From Thermoleophilales bacterium (GTDB taxonomy: Bacteria > Actinomycetota > Thermoleophilia > Solirubrobacterales > 70-9): a stretch of 64,000 bases of DNA. Both the position numbers and the translations under genes were made by a program. The stretch is taken from contig JACJWZ010000003.1 of assembly GCA_020636895.1 (NCBI GenBank), forward strand, positions 62,001 to 126,000. Reading direction: 5' to 3'. Of this stretch, positions 51,291 through 59,876 are shown one piece after another (position 1 is the stretch's first letter; each line of letters starts with the position of its first letter). Below the pieces are notes generated by a model that did no database searches, was not told where the DNA came from, and saw only the letters and a program-made list of their open reading frames with translations.

Positions 51291-52687
51291 GGAGCGCCCC
51301 CGTCGTAGCTCTCGTTGGTCGAGAGGCTGACGAACTTCGGGAACTGCGGCTGGAAGGCGAGGGGCACCTTGCCGATCGGCCCGTTGCGGTGCTTGGCCAT
51401 GATCAGGTCAGCCTCGCCGGGGCGCTCGGAGTCCTCGTCGTAGTAGTCCTCGCGGAACAGGAAGGCGACGATGTCGGCGTCCTGCTCGAGGCTTCCGCTT
51501 TCCCTCAGGTCCGACAGCATCGGCACGCCCTTCTCCTTGCCGGTCCGCTGCTCGGGCGCTCGCGAGAGCTGCGAGAGCGCGATCACGGGCACCTGCAGCT
51601 CGCGGGCGAGGATCTTCAGCCCACGGCTCATCTGCCCGACCTGCTCGACGCGGTTGATCCGCGGATCGTCAGCCCGCATGAGCTGGATGTAGTCGACGAT
51701 GACGACGCCGAGCCCGCCCGCGCTCGAGTGCAGGCGCCTGCACTTGGCGCGCAGGTCGAGCAGGCTGAGGTCGGAGGAGTCGTCGATCCACAGCGGCGCC
51801 TCAGCGAGCTCGTTGCACGCCTTCAGCACCTTCTGCCAGTCCTTGGTGACCTGCCCCTTGCGGAGGCGGTCGGAGGAGATCCGCGCCCGCGAGGCGATGA
51901 AGCGGTGCGCTAGCTCGGTCTCCGACATCTCGAGCGAGAAGAAAGCGACCGGGAGCTGCGCCTTCCAGGCGACGTTCTCCGCCACGTTGCAGACGAAGGT
52001 CGACTTCCCCATCGCGGGGCGGGCGGCGAGGATGATCAGGTTTCCGGGCTGGAAGCCGCCGGTGATCTCGTCGAGGCGGCGGAACCCCGAGGGCGTCCCG
52101 GTCATCGCGGTGTCGCCGCTTGCGAGCTTGTGGAGGCGCTCGGTCTCGGCGTCGAGGATGTCGGAGATCGAGGAGAAGTCGCCGGCCTGCTCGGCGCGCG
52201 CGACGTTGAACAGCAGCTTCTCGGCCTGCTCGACGAGGTCCTGGGGCTCGCCCTCGCGGCTGTGGACGGACTGCTCGATCCGCTGGGCGGCCCCGAGGAG
52301 CCGCCGCAGCATCGAGTTCTGCTTGACGATCTGCGCGTAGTGGCCCGCGTTCCCGGGGACCGGGGTGCTCGAGGCGAGCGAGGTGACCGCGTCGCGGCCG
52401 CCCACCTCCTCGAGCTTGCCCTTGCTGCGCAGGAGCTCGGTCACGGTCAGTGCGTCGACCGGGTCGTTGCGCGAGTAGAGCTCGTGGATCGCGTCGTAGA
52501 TGACCCCGTGGCGCCCTCGATAGAAGTCCTCAGCCTTGAGACGGGCATCGGAGACGACCGGATCGATCGCCGCCTCCGAGACCATCATCGCCCCGAGCAC
52601 CGACTCCTCGGCCTCGAGGTTGTGGGGCTGCAGGAGCGGGGCCCCTGAGGCCGTTTCGTACCCGTTCGTCTCGATCATCTCGGTCAT
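51287..52687 (-). CDS. dnaB: Replicative DNA helicase
   Basis: A 466-residue hexameric 5'-3' helicase. The N-terminal domain (PHNLEAEESVLGAMMVSE) binds primase. The RecA-like domain has Walker A ARPAMGKSTFV, FFSLEMSETELAHR, Walker B VVIVDYIQLM and the downstream QLSRAPEQR and DLRESGSLEQDADIV motifs. No intein is seen. It sits between the secreted repeat protein and the DnaC-like gene in the rpsF-purA block. Confidence 0.97.
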   Translation of the reverse strand: MTEMIETNGYETASGAPLLQPHNLEAEESVLGAMMVSEAAIDPVVSDARLKAEDFYRGRHGVIYDAIHELYSRNDPVDALTVTELLRSKGKLEEVGGRDAVTSLASSTPVPGNAGHYAQIVKQNSMLRRLLGAAQRIEQSVHSREGEPQDLVEQAEKLLFNVARAEQAGDFSSISDILDAETERLHKLASGDTAMTGTPSGFRRLDEITGGFQPGNLIILAARPAMGKSTFVCNVAENVAWKAQLPVAFFSLEMSETELAHRFIASRARISSDRLRKGQVTKDWQKVLKACNELAEAPLWIDDSSDLSLLDLRAKCRRLHSSAGGLGVVIVDYIQLMRADDPRINRVEQVGQMSRGLKILARELQVPVIALSQLSRAPEQRTGKEKGVPMLSDLRESGSLEQDADIVAFLFREDYYDEDSERPGEADLIMAKHRNGPIGKVPLAFQPQFPKFVSLSTNESYDGGAP

Positions 52688-52806
52688 GCTCGAAGCACCC
52701 CGACGCGGCGGATGCCGCCCCCTAGCTGGTGCCCGTCTAAGAAAGCACGGGCAGCGGCGGGGCGTTTGCCGTTACCGGGGTATTTGCGGGAACGAGCGGA
52801 GCCAAC

Positions 52807-54630
52807 TCAGCGGCGGCTGATCCGGACCCGCGCGCGGATGCCGACGCTCTTCGAGTCCTGCGAGACGAGCCGGAGCCGGATGCGCGCCAGCCCCGCGGGC
52901 GTTTGCGGGCGGGCTTTGACACGTATCCGGATCTTCCGCCGCGCGCCCGCGTTGAGCGGTCTCCCGCTCACGCAGCGGCCGATGCGGACGCGGCGGCGGG
53001 CGGCCCGGGACAGCTGCGGGCAGATCTTGACCGGATCGGCCGCGGCGTTTCCCTCGTTGCGGACGGCCACTGTCAACCTCCCCCGCCGCCCGGGACGGAG
53101 CCGGAGCCGGAGCGGGGAAACGCGCCGGACGCGGACCCGCGAGCGGGCGTCGCCGCGAAGGAAGACGACCCCGGAATCCCGCGCCGAGGGAGTGCTCAGC
53201 TGAGCTGCCCCGGTATCAAGGGTGCCCGTGAAGCGGAGAGCCTGCGCGACCCAGCGGCCGTCGGGGGAGATCGCCAACCCGTCGCCGAGCGCACCCGACC
53301 CGGCGCCCGTCGCCGTCGGCGAGTAGCTGAAGCGCAGGTTCCCGTCGGGACCGTAGGCGTCGAGCAGGCTCGTCGGGTTGCCGCCGGGCGGGGCCAGGCT
53401 GCCCAGATGGGCGCCGTCTCGAGTCAGCTCGGTCGGCCCGCTCAGGACCGAGGAGGCGATCACCCCGCGCTCGTCGGAGCGGATCTCGGCTCCGGTGCTG
53501 GGGCCCGGTCCCGACTGCAGGACGAGCCACTCGGGCGCGCCGCCCCCGGAGATGCGCATCAGGTAGTCGTCGCCGTCGGCCCCGGCGTTCACGCTTCGCC
53601 CGGCGAGGTCAGCCTCCCCCTCGAAGACCCCGGACGCGTAGACGGCGCCGTCGTCGCCGGGCCCGATGCCGCGCACGTTGTCGACTCCGGGACCTCCGAA
53701 CGGGAGCAGCCAGACGGGATCCCCGGCCGGGGTCAGCTTCGCCGCCGCCCCGTCCCAGCTTCCGCGGCTGGCGACGCTCAAGTCCCCGGCGAGGACCGAT
53801 CCCCGGTACTGAAAGCCCACGAAGACCTCGCCGCGCCGGTTCATCGCCATCGCTCGAATCCGCTCGGTCCCGGGCCCGTTGAAGGGGCGGACCCAGATCA
53901 CCTCACCGGCGGCCGAGACGCGCATGGCGTAGGTGTCCCTGGTCCCGCCGCCGAACGGGTAGGTCGTGCCATCGACGGTGAAGGGCCCTTCGGAGATCGC
54001 TGCGACAGCGATCTCACCGTCCGGAAGCACGTCGAGCTCGTTGCCGCCGTCGCCCGTCGGGCCGCCGAAGGAGCGGGCCCACTGCAGCCGCCCGCGGGAG
54101 TCGAAGCGCGCCAGGAACATGTCCTGCGAGCCGGCGCTCGTCAGCGTCGTTCCGCCGAAGTCGACCGTCCCGGCGAACCAGCCGGAGGCGACCACACCGC
54201 GACCGTCGCTCTGCAGGTCGAAGGTGTTGTCGTCGCCGCTGCCGCCGATCCGGCGCGCCCACCTGAGCTCGCCGTCGCGCGCGTAGGAGGCGAGGAAGAT
54301 GTCGCCCTCACCGGCGCTCGTGAACGTCGTCTCGCCGAAGCGGACCTCGCCCCGGAAGACACCCGAGACGTAGGTGCGGTCGTGAGCGTCGATGGCGATT
54401 CCGTCGACTTCGTCAGGTTCGGGGTCGGTCTCGCCGATCGCCTGAGCCCAGACGGGCGTGGCGGGCCGGCTCTGAGCTGCGGCGGGCGCCAGGCATATGG
54501 AGAGCGCGGCCAGGGCGAGCGCGAAGGCGCCGAGGAGGAGGCGCGGTGGTGGCAGCGAGGACGCGGAGATCGGATCCGCGTGATCGTCAGCGCTGCTCGG
54601 CGACGATGGTCTTGACGCTGGCCGTGGCAC
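52807..54630 (-). CDS. Secreted SBBP/beta-propeller-like repeat protein
   Basis: About 607 residues. A signal peptide (LLLGAFALALAALSICLAPAAA) is followed by repeats of the SBBP type, with recurring G-x-T-x-F/D-F-G and D-x-F-L-A patterns (RGEVRFGETTFTSAGEGDIF; AGTVDFGGTTLTSAGSQDMF). The C-terminal ~100 residues are Arg-rich with an immunoglobulin-like feel. No ATG exists near the signal peptide; tandem GTGs at 54633/54630, inside the end of rplI, are the only fitting starts. It is probably extracellular, an odd member of a replication/translation block. Confidence 0.72.
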   Translation of the reverse strand: MPRPASRPSSPSSADDHADPISASSLPPPRLLLGAFALALAALSICLAPAAAQSRPATPVWAQAIGETDPEPDEVDGIAIDAHDRTYVSGVFRGEVRFGETTFTSAGEGDIFLASYARDGELRWARRIGGSGDDNTFDLQSDGRGVVASGWFAGTVDFGGTTLTSAGSQDMFLARFDSRGRLQWARSFGGPTGDGGNELDVLPDGEIAVAAISEGPFTVDGTTYPFGGGTRDTYAMRVSAAGEVIWVRPFNGPGTERIRAMAMNRRGEVFVGFQYRGSVLAGDLSVASRGSWDGAAAKLTPAGDPVWLLPFGGPGVDNVRGIGPGDDGAVYASGVFEGEADLAGRSVNAGADGDDYLMRISGGGAPEWLVLQSGPGPSTGAEIRSDERGVIASSVLSGPTELTRDGAHLGSLAPPGGNPTSLLDAYGPDGNLRFSYSPTATGAGSGALGDGLAISPDGRWVAQALRFTGTLDTGAAQLSTPSARDSGVVFLRGDARSRVRVRRVSPLRLRLRPGRRGRLTVAVRNEGNAAADPVKICPQLSRAARRRVRIGRCVSGRPLNAGARRKIRIRVKARPQTPAGLARIRLRLVSQDSKSVGIRARVRISRR

Positions 54631-55039
54631 CACCCGGCACCTCGACCTCGACCATGTAGGTGCCCACCTCGCGGATGCCCTCCTCGAGGCGGATGCGCTT
54701 GCGATCGACGCGAATGCCGCGTGCCTCCTGGATCGCCTCGGCGATCTCCTTGGAGGTGACGGAGCCGAAGAGACGGCCGTCCTCGCCGGCACGGTGGTTG
54801 ATCGTGAGCACGGTCTTGGAGAGCACCGCCGCGGTCTCGCCGGCGCGCTCGAGCGCCTCGCGGGCTGCCTTCTCGGCGGCGACCTTGCGGCGCTCGGCCT
54901 CCTCGAGAGCGGCCTTCGTGGCCGGCTGCGCGAGCTTGCGCGGGACCAGGTAGTTGCGGAGGTAACCGGGCGAGACCTCGATCGCCTCGCCGGCCTCGCC
55001 GAGACCGTCGACCTCCTTGAGCAGGATCGCCTGAGCCAT
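54587..55039 (-). CDS. rplI: Ribosomal protein bL9
   Basis: A 150-residue large-subunit protein at its usual length. The N-domain has ILLKEVDGLGEAGEAIEVSPG and YLRNYLVPRKLAQPAT; a long helix then leads to the C-domain (VTSKEIAEAIQEARGIRVDR). It lies 25 bp after rpsR. Its 3' end overlaps the likely start of the secreted repeat protein. Confidence 0.97.
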   Translation of the reverse strand: MAQAILLKEVDGLGEAGEAIEVSPGYLRNYLVPRKLAQPATKAALEEAERRKVAAEKAAREALERAGETAAVLSKTVLTINHRAGEDGRLFGSVTSKEIAEAIQEARGIRVDRKRIRLEEGIREVGTYMVEVEVPGGATASVKTIVAEQR

Positions 55040-55064
55040 CAGCCAGTCAGCCCCTCGACCCGGA

Positions 55065-55319
55065 TCAACGCTCGCCGACGTACGGCAGCAACCCGACCTC
55101 GCGAGCGCGCTTGACCGCCAGCGCGAGCTGCTGCTGGTGGCGGCGCGAGAGACCGGTGACGCGGCGCGAACGGATCTTGCCCCGGTCGGAGATGAACCGG
55201 CGGATCAGGGTCAGATCCTTGTAGTCGATGTAGTCGACGGGGATCTTCGTGTACTTGCGGGGGCGGTTCTTGTCGAACGCGCGACGGCCGCCACGGCGCG
55301 GGGGTGCCTGAGTCGCCAT
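55065..55319 (-). CDS. rpsR: Ribosomal protein bS18
   Basis: An 84-residue small-subunit protein. The core is KIPVDYIDYKDLTLIRRFIS and RGKIRSRRVTGLSRRHQQQL. It has no Cys zinc ligands, so it is the zinc-free form. ATG 55319 was chosen by the family length; the frame extends upstream without homology. The 180-bp gap before it holds a long-range inverted repeat (CGGCTCCC 55327, GGGAGCCG 55378). Confidence 0.96.
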   Translation of the reverse strand: MATQAPPRRGGRRAFDKNRPRKYTKIPVDYIDYKDLTLIRRFISDRGKIRSRRVTGLSRRHQQQLALAVKRAREVGLLPYVGER

Positions 55320-55433
55320 CAGCGAACGGCTCCCGTCGGGTTTTCGTTGGGGTGCTTCACGCGGCGGTGGATTGTAGGGAGCCGCGGCGCTCGGCGCAGC
55401 CAGCGGGGTAGCCGAGGCGCCGGCGAGCCGGGC

Positions 55434-55449
55434 GGCGGGCGTTCCCGCC
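55434..55449 (-). terminator. Small hairpin after the second ssb gene
   Basis: GGCGGG-AACG-CCCGCC on the minus strand, 51 bases after the ssb stop and before rpsR. Weak terminator or attenuator. Confidence 0.3.
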
Positions 55450-55499
55450 CCTCCCACCGCCGGCCGCCCCTCGGATCGACGGTCCCGCCCAGCCGGGGC

Positions 55500-55985
55500 T
55501 CAGAACGGGATGTCGTCGTCGTCGGCCCCCGCGGTGGCCATCGCCGCCGGCGGCGCCTCGAAGCCGGAGCTGTCGGCGGGCGCGTCCGTCGTCGCCACCG
55601 AAGGGGCGGGCTCGTCCCCGGCGTTGGCCTCGTCGTCCTTGGGCTGCTGCGGGCGGGGAAAGAACTGGATCGTGTCGGCGACGATCTGGACCGACTGCCG
55701 GTTGGCGCCCTCCTTGGTCTTCCACTCGCTCCACTCCAGCCGGCCGTCGATGGCGACTCCGCGGCCCCTGCTCAGGTACTGCTTGCAGAGCTTCCCGAGC
55801 CCTCCCCAGACGGCGACGTCGAAGTAGTTCGGGCGATCGACCCACTCCTCCCCGCTCTTGCGGCGACCGTTCACCGCGATTCGCATCTCGCAGACCTGCG
55901 GCCCGTCCTCGCGGGTCGTTCGCAACTCGGGATCCTTCGTCAGGTTCCCGGTGATCGTGACTCGGTTGATGTTGGCAGCGGACAT
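55500..55985 (-). CDS. ssb: Single-stranded DNA-binding protein (second copy)
   Basis: A 161-residue OB-fold protein: MSAANINRVTITGNLTKDPE, then YFDVAVWGGLGKLCKQYLSR and IDGRLEWSEW. The disordered middle is rich in Ala/Asp/Glu, and the tip (ADDDDIPF) is the acidic tail that recruits repair and replication partners. An AAGGAG ribosome-binding site precedes the ATG at 7 bases. It differs from the copy at 56475 by a longer acidic linker and a shorter Gly content. It lies between the two-palindrome spacer and rpsR. Confidence 0.94.
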   Translation of the reverse strand: MSAANINRVTITGNLTKDPELRTTREDGPQVCEMRIAVNGRRKSGEEWVDRPNYFDVAVWGGLGKLCKQYLSRGRGVAIDGRLEWSEWKTKEGANRQSVQIVADTIQFFPRPQQPKDDEANAGDEPAPSVATTDAPADSSGFEAPPAAMATAGADDDDIPF

Positions 55986-56104
55986 CCCATGCTCCTTCGC
56001 TCGATGGCTTCGAGCATGGGAACCCCGCCCCCACCGATCGCGCCCCCTCCTTGGCCGGCGATGCCGGCTTGACAGGGCATCGCCCCAGCGCGGTGCGTTG
56101 CAAA

Positions 56105-56199
56105 CGATCGACCGCGAAGGAGGTGGGGAGCACCTCGCGACGGCCGGCCTCAGCGGGATCTCCCATGCTCCCCTCGCTGCCCACCGCCCCGGCGCCAGC
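56105..56199. repeat. Dispersed relative of the 215-bp repeat leader
   Basis: Aligns by eye over ~95 bases with 20645-20745: both carry CGATC..ACCG, AAGGAG, GGGAGC, GGCCT, ATGCTCCCCT and TGCCCA in the same order. The REPIN-like half is absent here and a family B pair follows instead. Confidence 0.5.
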
Positions 56200-56217
56200 C
56201 ATGGCGGATCCGTCGTG

Positions 56218-56266
56218 GGCCCGTCACCCGGAAACCGATCTATTCCCTGCTCCCGGGTGACAGGTC
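56218..56266. repeat. 49-bp palindrome, family B, copy 3
   Basis: Left arm GGCCCGTCACCCGG, right arm CCGGGTGACAGGTC, centre GATCTATTCCCTGC. The left arm is partly decayed. Confidence 0.75.
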
Positions 56267-56288
56267 GGGCCGGCGCTCCGACACGCGG

Positions 56289-56337
56289 GACCTGTCATCG
56301 GGAAACGGAACTATTCCCCGTCTCTCGGTGACACGTC
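56289..56337. repeat. 49-bp palindrome, family B, copy 4
   Basis: Left arm GACCTGTCATCGGG, right arm CTCGGTGACACGTC, centre GGAACTATTCCCC. Twenty-two bases after copy 3, so this locus repeats the paired layout. Confidence 0.75.
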
Positions 56338-56474
56338 GGCCACGACGGGCGTGGCGCGGTGCCGCGCGGACTCCTCTACGAGCGCGCGGGGCGCATGGAC
56401 CACCTAAGGCGTGGTTTGCGCGCCCCGCGGCGGTGGCGGCGCGCCACGCGGCGAGCGCGAGCGCCTAGCCGGCC

Positions 56475-56951
56475 CTAGAACGGGATGTCGTCCTCGGAGC
56501 CGCCGCCGGCTGCGACCGGCGCCGGGTTGGAGAAGTCGCTGGTGTCGGCGGGAGCGTCGTTCTGCGGCACGTACCCCTGGCCACCTCCCTGCGGCGGACC
56601 GCCGGGAGCATCACCGCGCGAGCCGAGGAACTGGACGGTCTGGGCGACGATCTCGACCTTGGAGCGCTTGCCGCCGCCGTTCTTGTCCTCCCACGAGGAC
56701 CAACGCAGGCGTCCGTCGATCGCGACGGGGCGGCCCTTGCTCAGGTACTGGGCGCAGTTGTCCCCCTGCGAGCCGAAGACGACGACGTTGAAGTAGTTGG
56801 GCTCCTCGATCCACTGATCGGTCGCGTTGTCCTTGCGGCGGTGGTTGACCGCGACGCCGAGCTCGCAAACGCTCATCCCGCTGGGCAGGGAGCGGAGCTC
56901 CGGGTCGCGCGTCAGGTTCCCGGTGATCGTGACGCGGTTGATGTTCGCCAT
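56475..56951 (-). CDS. ssb: Single-stranded DNA-binding protein (first copy)
   Basis: A 158-residue OB-fold protein at the standard ssb position between rpsF and rpsR. It starts MANINRVTITGNLTRDPELR, with YFNVVVFGSQGDNCAQYLSK and IDGRLRWSSW, a Gly/Gln-rich linker and the acidic tip SEDDIPF. It coats single-stranded DNA during replication. An AAGGAG site lies 11 bases before the ATG. By gene order this is probably the main replicative SSB. Confidence 0.95.
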   Translation of the reverse strand: MANINRVTITGNLTRDPELRSLPSGMSVCELGVAVNHRRKDNATDQWIEEPNYFNVVVFGSQGDNCAQYLSKGRPVAIDGRLRWSSWEDKNGGGKRSKVEIVAQTVQFLGSRGDAPGGPPQGGGQGYVPQNDAPADTSDFSNPAPVAAGGGSEDDIPF

Positions 56952-57071
56952 TGAGTAGGTGCTCCTTCGAAGGCTTGTTTCAGTCCCGACCGAGTGTAGG
57001 CACCGGAGTACGCGGCACTTCGGGGTGCCGGCGGCAGGTACCCGCAAACAGCGGGGAAAGCGGCTCGGTGC

Positions 57072-57542
57072 CTAGGCCCCGGCGTCGGCGCCCGATGCCA
57101 CGGGAGCCTCTTCGCCGGCGGAATCGTCGGTCTCGGCCTCGTAGCGAGGGCGACGGGGACCGCCACGATCGTCGCGGCCACGACCGCGCGGGCGGTCGTC
57201 CTCGTCCCGGCGCATGATCTGCTCGGTATCGGGCGGGACGATGTTGGGGGAGTCGGCCGGCACCTTGAAGATGCGGAAGCGCAGGACGCCGTCGGTGATC
57301 TTCAGCGAGTGGTCGAGCTCGTCGAGGAGGTCCTTGCCGCCGGTGAAGCGCCAGACGCGGTAGTCGGCCTCGCCGCGGCGGTCGATCTCATACGCCATCT
57401 TGCGCATGCCCCAGTTCGCCTCGTTCTTGATCTCGCCCTTTGCCTCGAGCTTGGCCTTGGCGTCTGCGGCGACCTTCTCGCGCGCGTCGTCCGCCGCCTC
57501 CGGGTCGAGCATCAGGATCAGTTCGTAGTCAAGTACGGCCAT
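57072..57542 (-). CDS. rpsF: Ribosomal protein bS6
   Basis: A 156-residue small-subunit protein, longer than the usual ~100. The core begins MAVLDYELILMLDPEAADDA and includes ANWGMRKMAYEIDRRGEADY and the VLRFRIFKV strand. The last ~45 residues form an Arg/Asp/Gly-rich tail (RPRGRGRDDRGGPRRPRY), as in several actinobacteria. It is the first gene of the rpsF-ssb-rpsR-rplI block. A TATAGT hexamer (57554-57559) lies 12 bases before the ATG. Confidence 0.96.
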   Translation of the reverse strand: MAVLDYELILMLDPEAADDAREKVAADAKAKLEAKGEIKNEANWGMRKMAYEIDRRGEADYRVWRFTGGKDLLDELDHSLKITDGVLRFRIFKVPADSPNIVPPDTEQIMRRDEDDRPRGRGRDDRGGPRRPRYEAETDDSAGEEAPVASGADAGA

Positions 57543-57553
57543 TTGCGGCGGCG

Positions 57554-57559
57554 GACTAT
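57554..57559 (-). promoter_or_regulatory. -10 element for the rpsF operon
   Basis: TATAGT on the minus strand, 12 bases before ATG 57542, giving a leader of only about 5 bases. No clear -35. Confidence 0.45.
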
Positions 57560-57675
57560 AGAGGTCTGCGCCGCTTCGCGAGCGGGGCGGGCGGCAGTCG
57601 CGCCGGCGGGGGTGCGTGTCGGGCGGGGGTGGGGGCGGGCGGCGGAGCCTCGGGGTTGACGGGGATGTGCGAGGC

Positions 57676-58251
57676 ATGAGCGTGAGCTGGCCGAGGGCCC
57701 TGCGGGTGGCGGCGATGGTCGCTGCGGTCGTGGGGGCGCTGGCGCTGCTTCCCTCCCTGCTGCGGACGCCGGAGCCTCCCCCGCTCGACCCGCGGATCGG
57801 GCTGACGGGCACCGGCGAGATGGAAGCGGCGGCCGAGCCCGAGGACCCCGAGGACGCCCGCCCGGAGGGCGAGGGAGCACGCGGGCCCGGGCGGAAGACG
57901 GCGAACGGCGGGCGCGGCGGAGAGGGCAAACCTGGTCGAGCCGAGGAGCGGGGTCGCGGCGGCGGGCGCGATCGCGGGCAGGCCGGCGGCGAGTACCGTG
58001 GGCGCCGCGGGGACGACGACGGCAACGGCGGGCATGGCCATCGCGGCGGCGGGCGGCCCGGGCATCCCGACCCTCCCCCGGCCGACGACGCGCCGCCGAC
58101 GCAGACGGCGACGCCACCGACTTCCCCCTCACCGCCGCCGGTGGCGCCGGTGCCGCCCGCGACCACACCACCGGCGACAGACCCCCAGACGCCCGCGCCG
58201 AGTCCGCCCCCGCCTCAGCAGCCACCCGGCCTCCACCAATTCGGCCCGTGA
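57676..58251 (+). CDS. Membrane-anchored low-complexity protein
   Basis: A 191-residue protein with a short basic N-terminus and one hydrophobic helix (VAAMVAAVVGALALLPSLL), followed by Glu/Pro-rich, Gly/Arg-rich and finally Pro/Thr-rich low-complexity sequence. A GAGG site precedes ATG 57676. The helix and in-frame low-complexity composition suggest a real surface or cell-wall-spanning protein, but strong GC bias can also create such frames. Divergent from rpsF. Confidence 0.5.
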   Translation: MSVSWPRALRVAAMVAAVVGALALLPSLLRTPEPPPLDPRIGLTGTGEMEAAAEPEDPEDARPEGEGARGPGRKTANGGRGGEGKPGRAEERGRGGGRDRGQAGGEYRGRRGDDDGNGGHGHRGGGRPGHPDPPPADDAPPTQTATPPTSPSPPPVAPVPPATTPPATDPQTPAPSPPPPQQPPGLHQFGP

Positions 58252-58275
58252 CCACGCATTCGGCGCCGCGCTCTC

Positions 58276-58325
58276 GCCGAACGTCGATTTCACCCCCGTA
58301 TAGCCCCACACGGTGAACGTTCGGC
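58276..58325. repeat. 50-bp convergent-gap palindrome, family C, copy 3
   Basis: Outer arms GCCGAACG and CGTTCGGC, inner TTCACC/GGTGAA, core CCCCCGTATAGCCCC. It lies between the convergent genes ending at 58251 and 58376. Confidence 0.8.
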
Positions 58326-58375
58326 GCGGTGGCTGGGGCGGCGAGGCTCCTTTCGGCGCGGTGCCCGCTCCCCCG

Positions 58376-59842
58376 CTAGTCGCCCCGCTGCTTCGCCGCG
58401 ATGTCGGCGAGCTGGCGGTCGACCCAGCCGCCGGGGTCGGTCGAGTCGACGATCCTGCGCATCCCGTCGGCCCGCCGGCGTCGCTCATCCGCGCTCATCG
58501 TCAGCGCCTCGTGGATCGCCTCCGCCTGCTCCTCGATGTCGAAGGGGTTGACGCTGAGCGCGTACTCGCCGAGCTCCTCGTGGGCACCGGTGTTCTCGCT
58601 CAGCATCAGGACGCCGTCGCGGGTGTTGACCGCGGGCGCCTCCTTCGCCACGAGATTCATCCCGTCGAAGAGCGAGTTCACCATCAGCAGGTCGTAGTGC
58701 TTGTAACGGGCGACGGCCTCGTGGAAGTCTTCGTACATGCGCAGGTCGATCGGCATCCAGTCGGTCGTGCCGTGGCGGTGGTTGACGACGGCGACGATCG
58801 CCTCGATCCGCTCCAGGTACTCCTGGTACTCGGGAACGTCCGTCCGCGAGGGGACGAGCTGGGCGATGAACGTGACCCGCTCGAGGAACTCGGGATGGTC
58901 GGTGAGGAACTGGTCGAAGGCGGTGAAGCCGCGCAGAACGTTCTTGGAGAGATCGGCGCGGTCGACCCGGATGATCAGGTGCTCGCGGCGCCGCGCCAGG
59001 ATCTGCTTCTCGTGCTCGCCGACCTGCTCGCTGTCGGCGACGCGCCGCAAGCGCTCGGCATCGATGCCGAGTGGGTACTCCCGCGCCCAGATCTCGCGGC
59101 CGTCCCAGCGCACGGTCGCGTTGCGGTAGTCGACCTCGGCGCCGACGAGCTCTCGGCAGCAATCGAGGAAGTTGTGCACGTAGGCGTTGGTATGGAAGCC
59201 GATGATGTCGTTGGAGAGGAGGCCGTCGAAGAGGTCCTCCCGCCACACCCGCGGCAGGATCCGCCAGGCGTCCGGGTGGGGCCAGGGGATATGGACGAAG
59301 TGGTGCAGGAACGCGTGGGGAACCGCCCGCCGCACGATCCCCGGCGCCGTGTACAGGTGGTAGTCGTGGAACATCACCAGCGGGCTCTCGCGGCCCTCGA
59401 CCTGGCGCAGCACCTCGCGGGCGATGTCCTCGTTGACGACCTCGTAGCCCTGCTCCCAGGCGCGCTTCTCCTCGCGGCGGATGTCCGGCGCGTTGGAGAG
59501 ATCCCAGAGGTAGTGCTGGACGAACCAGAGCTGCGGGTTGGCGATGACGCTGTAGAAGGCGTCGAAGGCGTCGGGGTCGGAGACGACGAGGTCGACCTCG
59601 TAGCTCGAGTCGTCCATCTCGATCTCCACGGGCCCGCCGGCCTCCTCGGCGACCGCGACGTCCTCGTCGCCCATCGCCGACGCGACCCAGAGGACCTTGC
59701 GGTGCGTCGCGAGGCCGGTGAGCGCGGTCACGAGCCCGCCGCCGCCGCGCCTGACCCGCCGCTCCCCGTCGGGTCCACGCTCGAACTCGGCCGGCCCCCG
59801 GTTGGAGACGATGATGAGCGGCTCGTCCTTGCGGTGGGGCAT
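58376..59842 (-). CDS. otsA: GT20 glycosyltransferase, trehalose-6-phosphate synthase-like
   Basis: A 488-residue retaining glycosyltransferase. The N-terminus IIVSNRGPAEF, GGGGLVTAL, FHDYHLYTAPGI, GFHTNAYVHNFL and DGMNLVAKEAPA match OtsA, which transfers glucose from a nucleotide sugar to glucose-6-phosphate. The nucleotide-sugar loop reads RVDRADLSKN rather than the E. coli-like form, so a related acceptor (for example glycerol-3-phosphate) cannot be excluded. No OtsB phosphatase gene is in the window. It follows the IMPase-like gene by 34 bp on the same strand. Confidence 0.85.
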   Translation of the reverse strand: MPHRKDEPLIIVSNRGPAEFERGPDGERRVRRGGGGLVTALTGLATHRKVLWVASAMGDEDVAVAEEAGGPVEIEMDDSSYEVDLVVSDPDAFDAFYSVIANPQLWFVQHYLWDLSNAPDIRREEKRAWEQGYEVVNEDIAREVLRQVEGRESPLVMFHDYHLYTAPGIVRRAVPHAFLHHFVHIPWPHPDAWRILPRVWREDLFDGLLSNDIIGFHTNAYVHNFLDCCRELVGAEVDYRNATVRWDGREIWAREYPLGIDAERLRRVADSEQVGEHEKQILARRREHLIIRVDRADLSKNVLRGFTAFDQFLTDHPEFLERVTFIAQLVPSRTDVPEYQEYLERIEAIVAVVNHRHGTTDWMPIDLRMYEDFHEAVARYKHYDLLMVNSLFDGMNLVAKEAPAVNTRDGVLMLSENTGAHEELGEYALSVNPFDIEEQAEAIHEALTMSADERRRRADGMRRIVDSTDPGGWVDRQLADIAAKQRGD

Positions 59843-59876
59843 CGGAGCTACTTCTACCCCACCGGCCGCCGTGGCT

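Larger units (their letters stand above)
55986..56474. other. 489-bp spacer between the two ssb genes
   Basis: No gene seen. 56105-56199 resembles the leader of the 215-bp tandem repeat. 56218-56266 and 56289-56337 are a family B palindrome pair. Confidence 0.6.
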
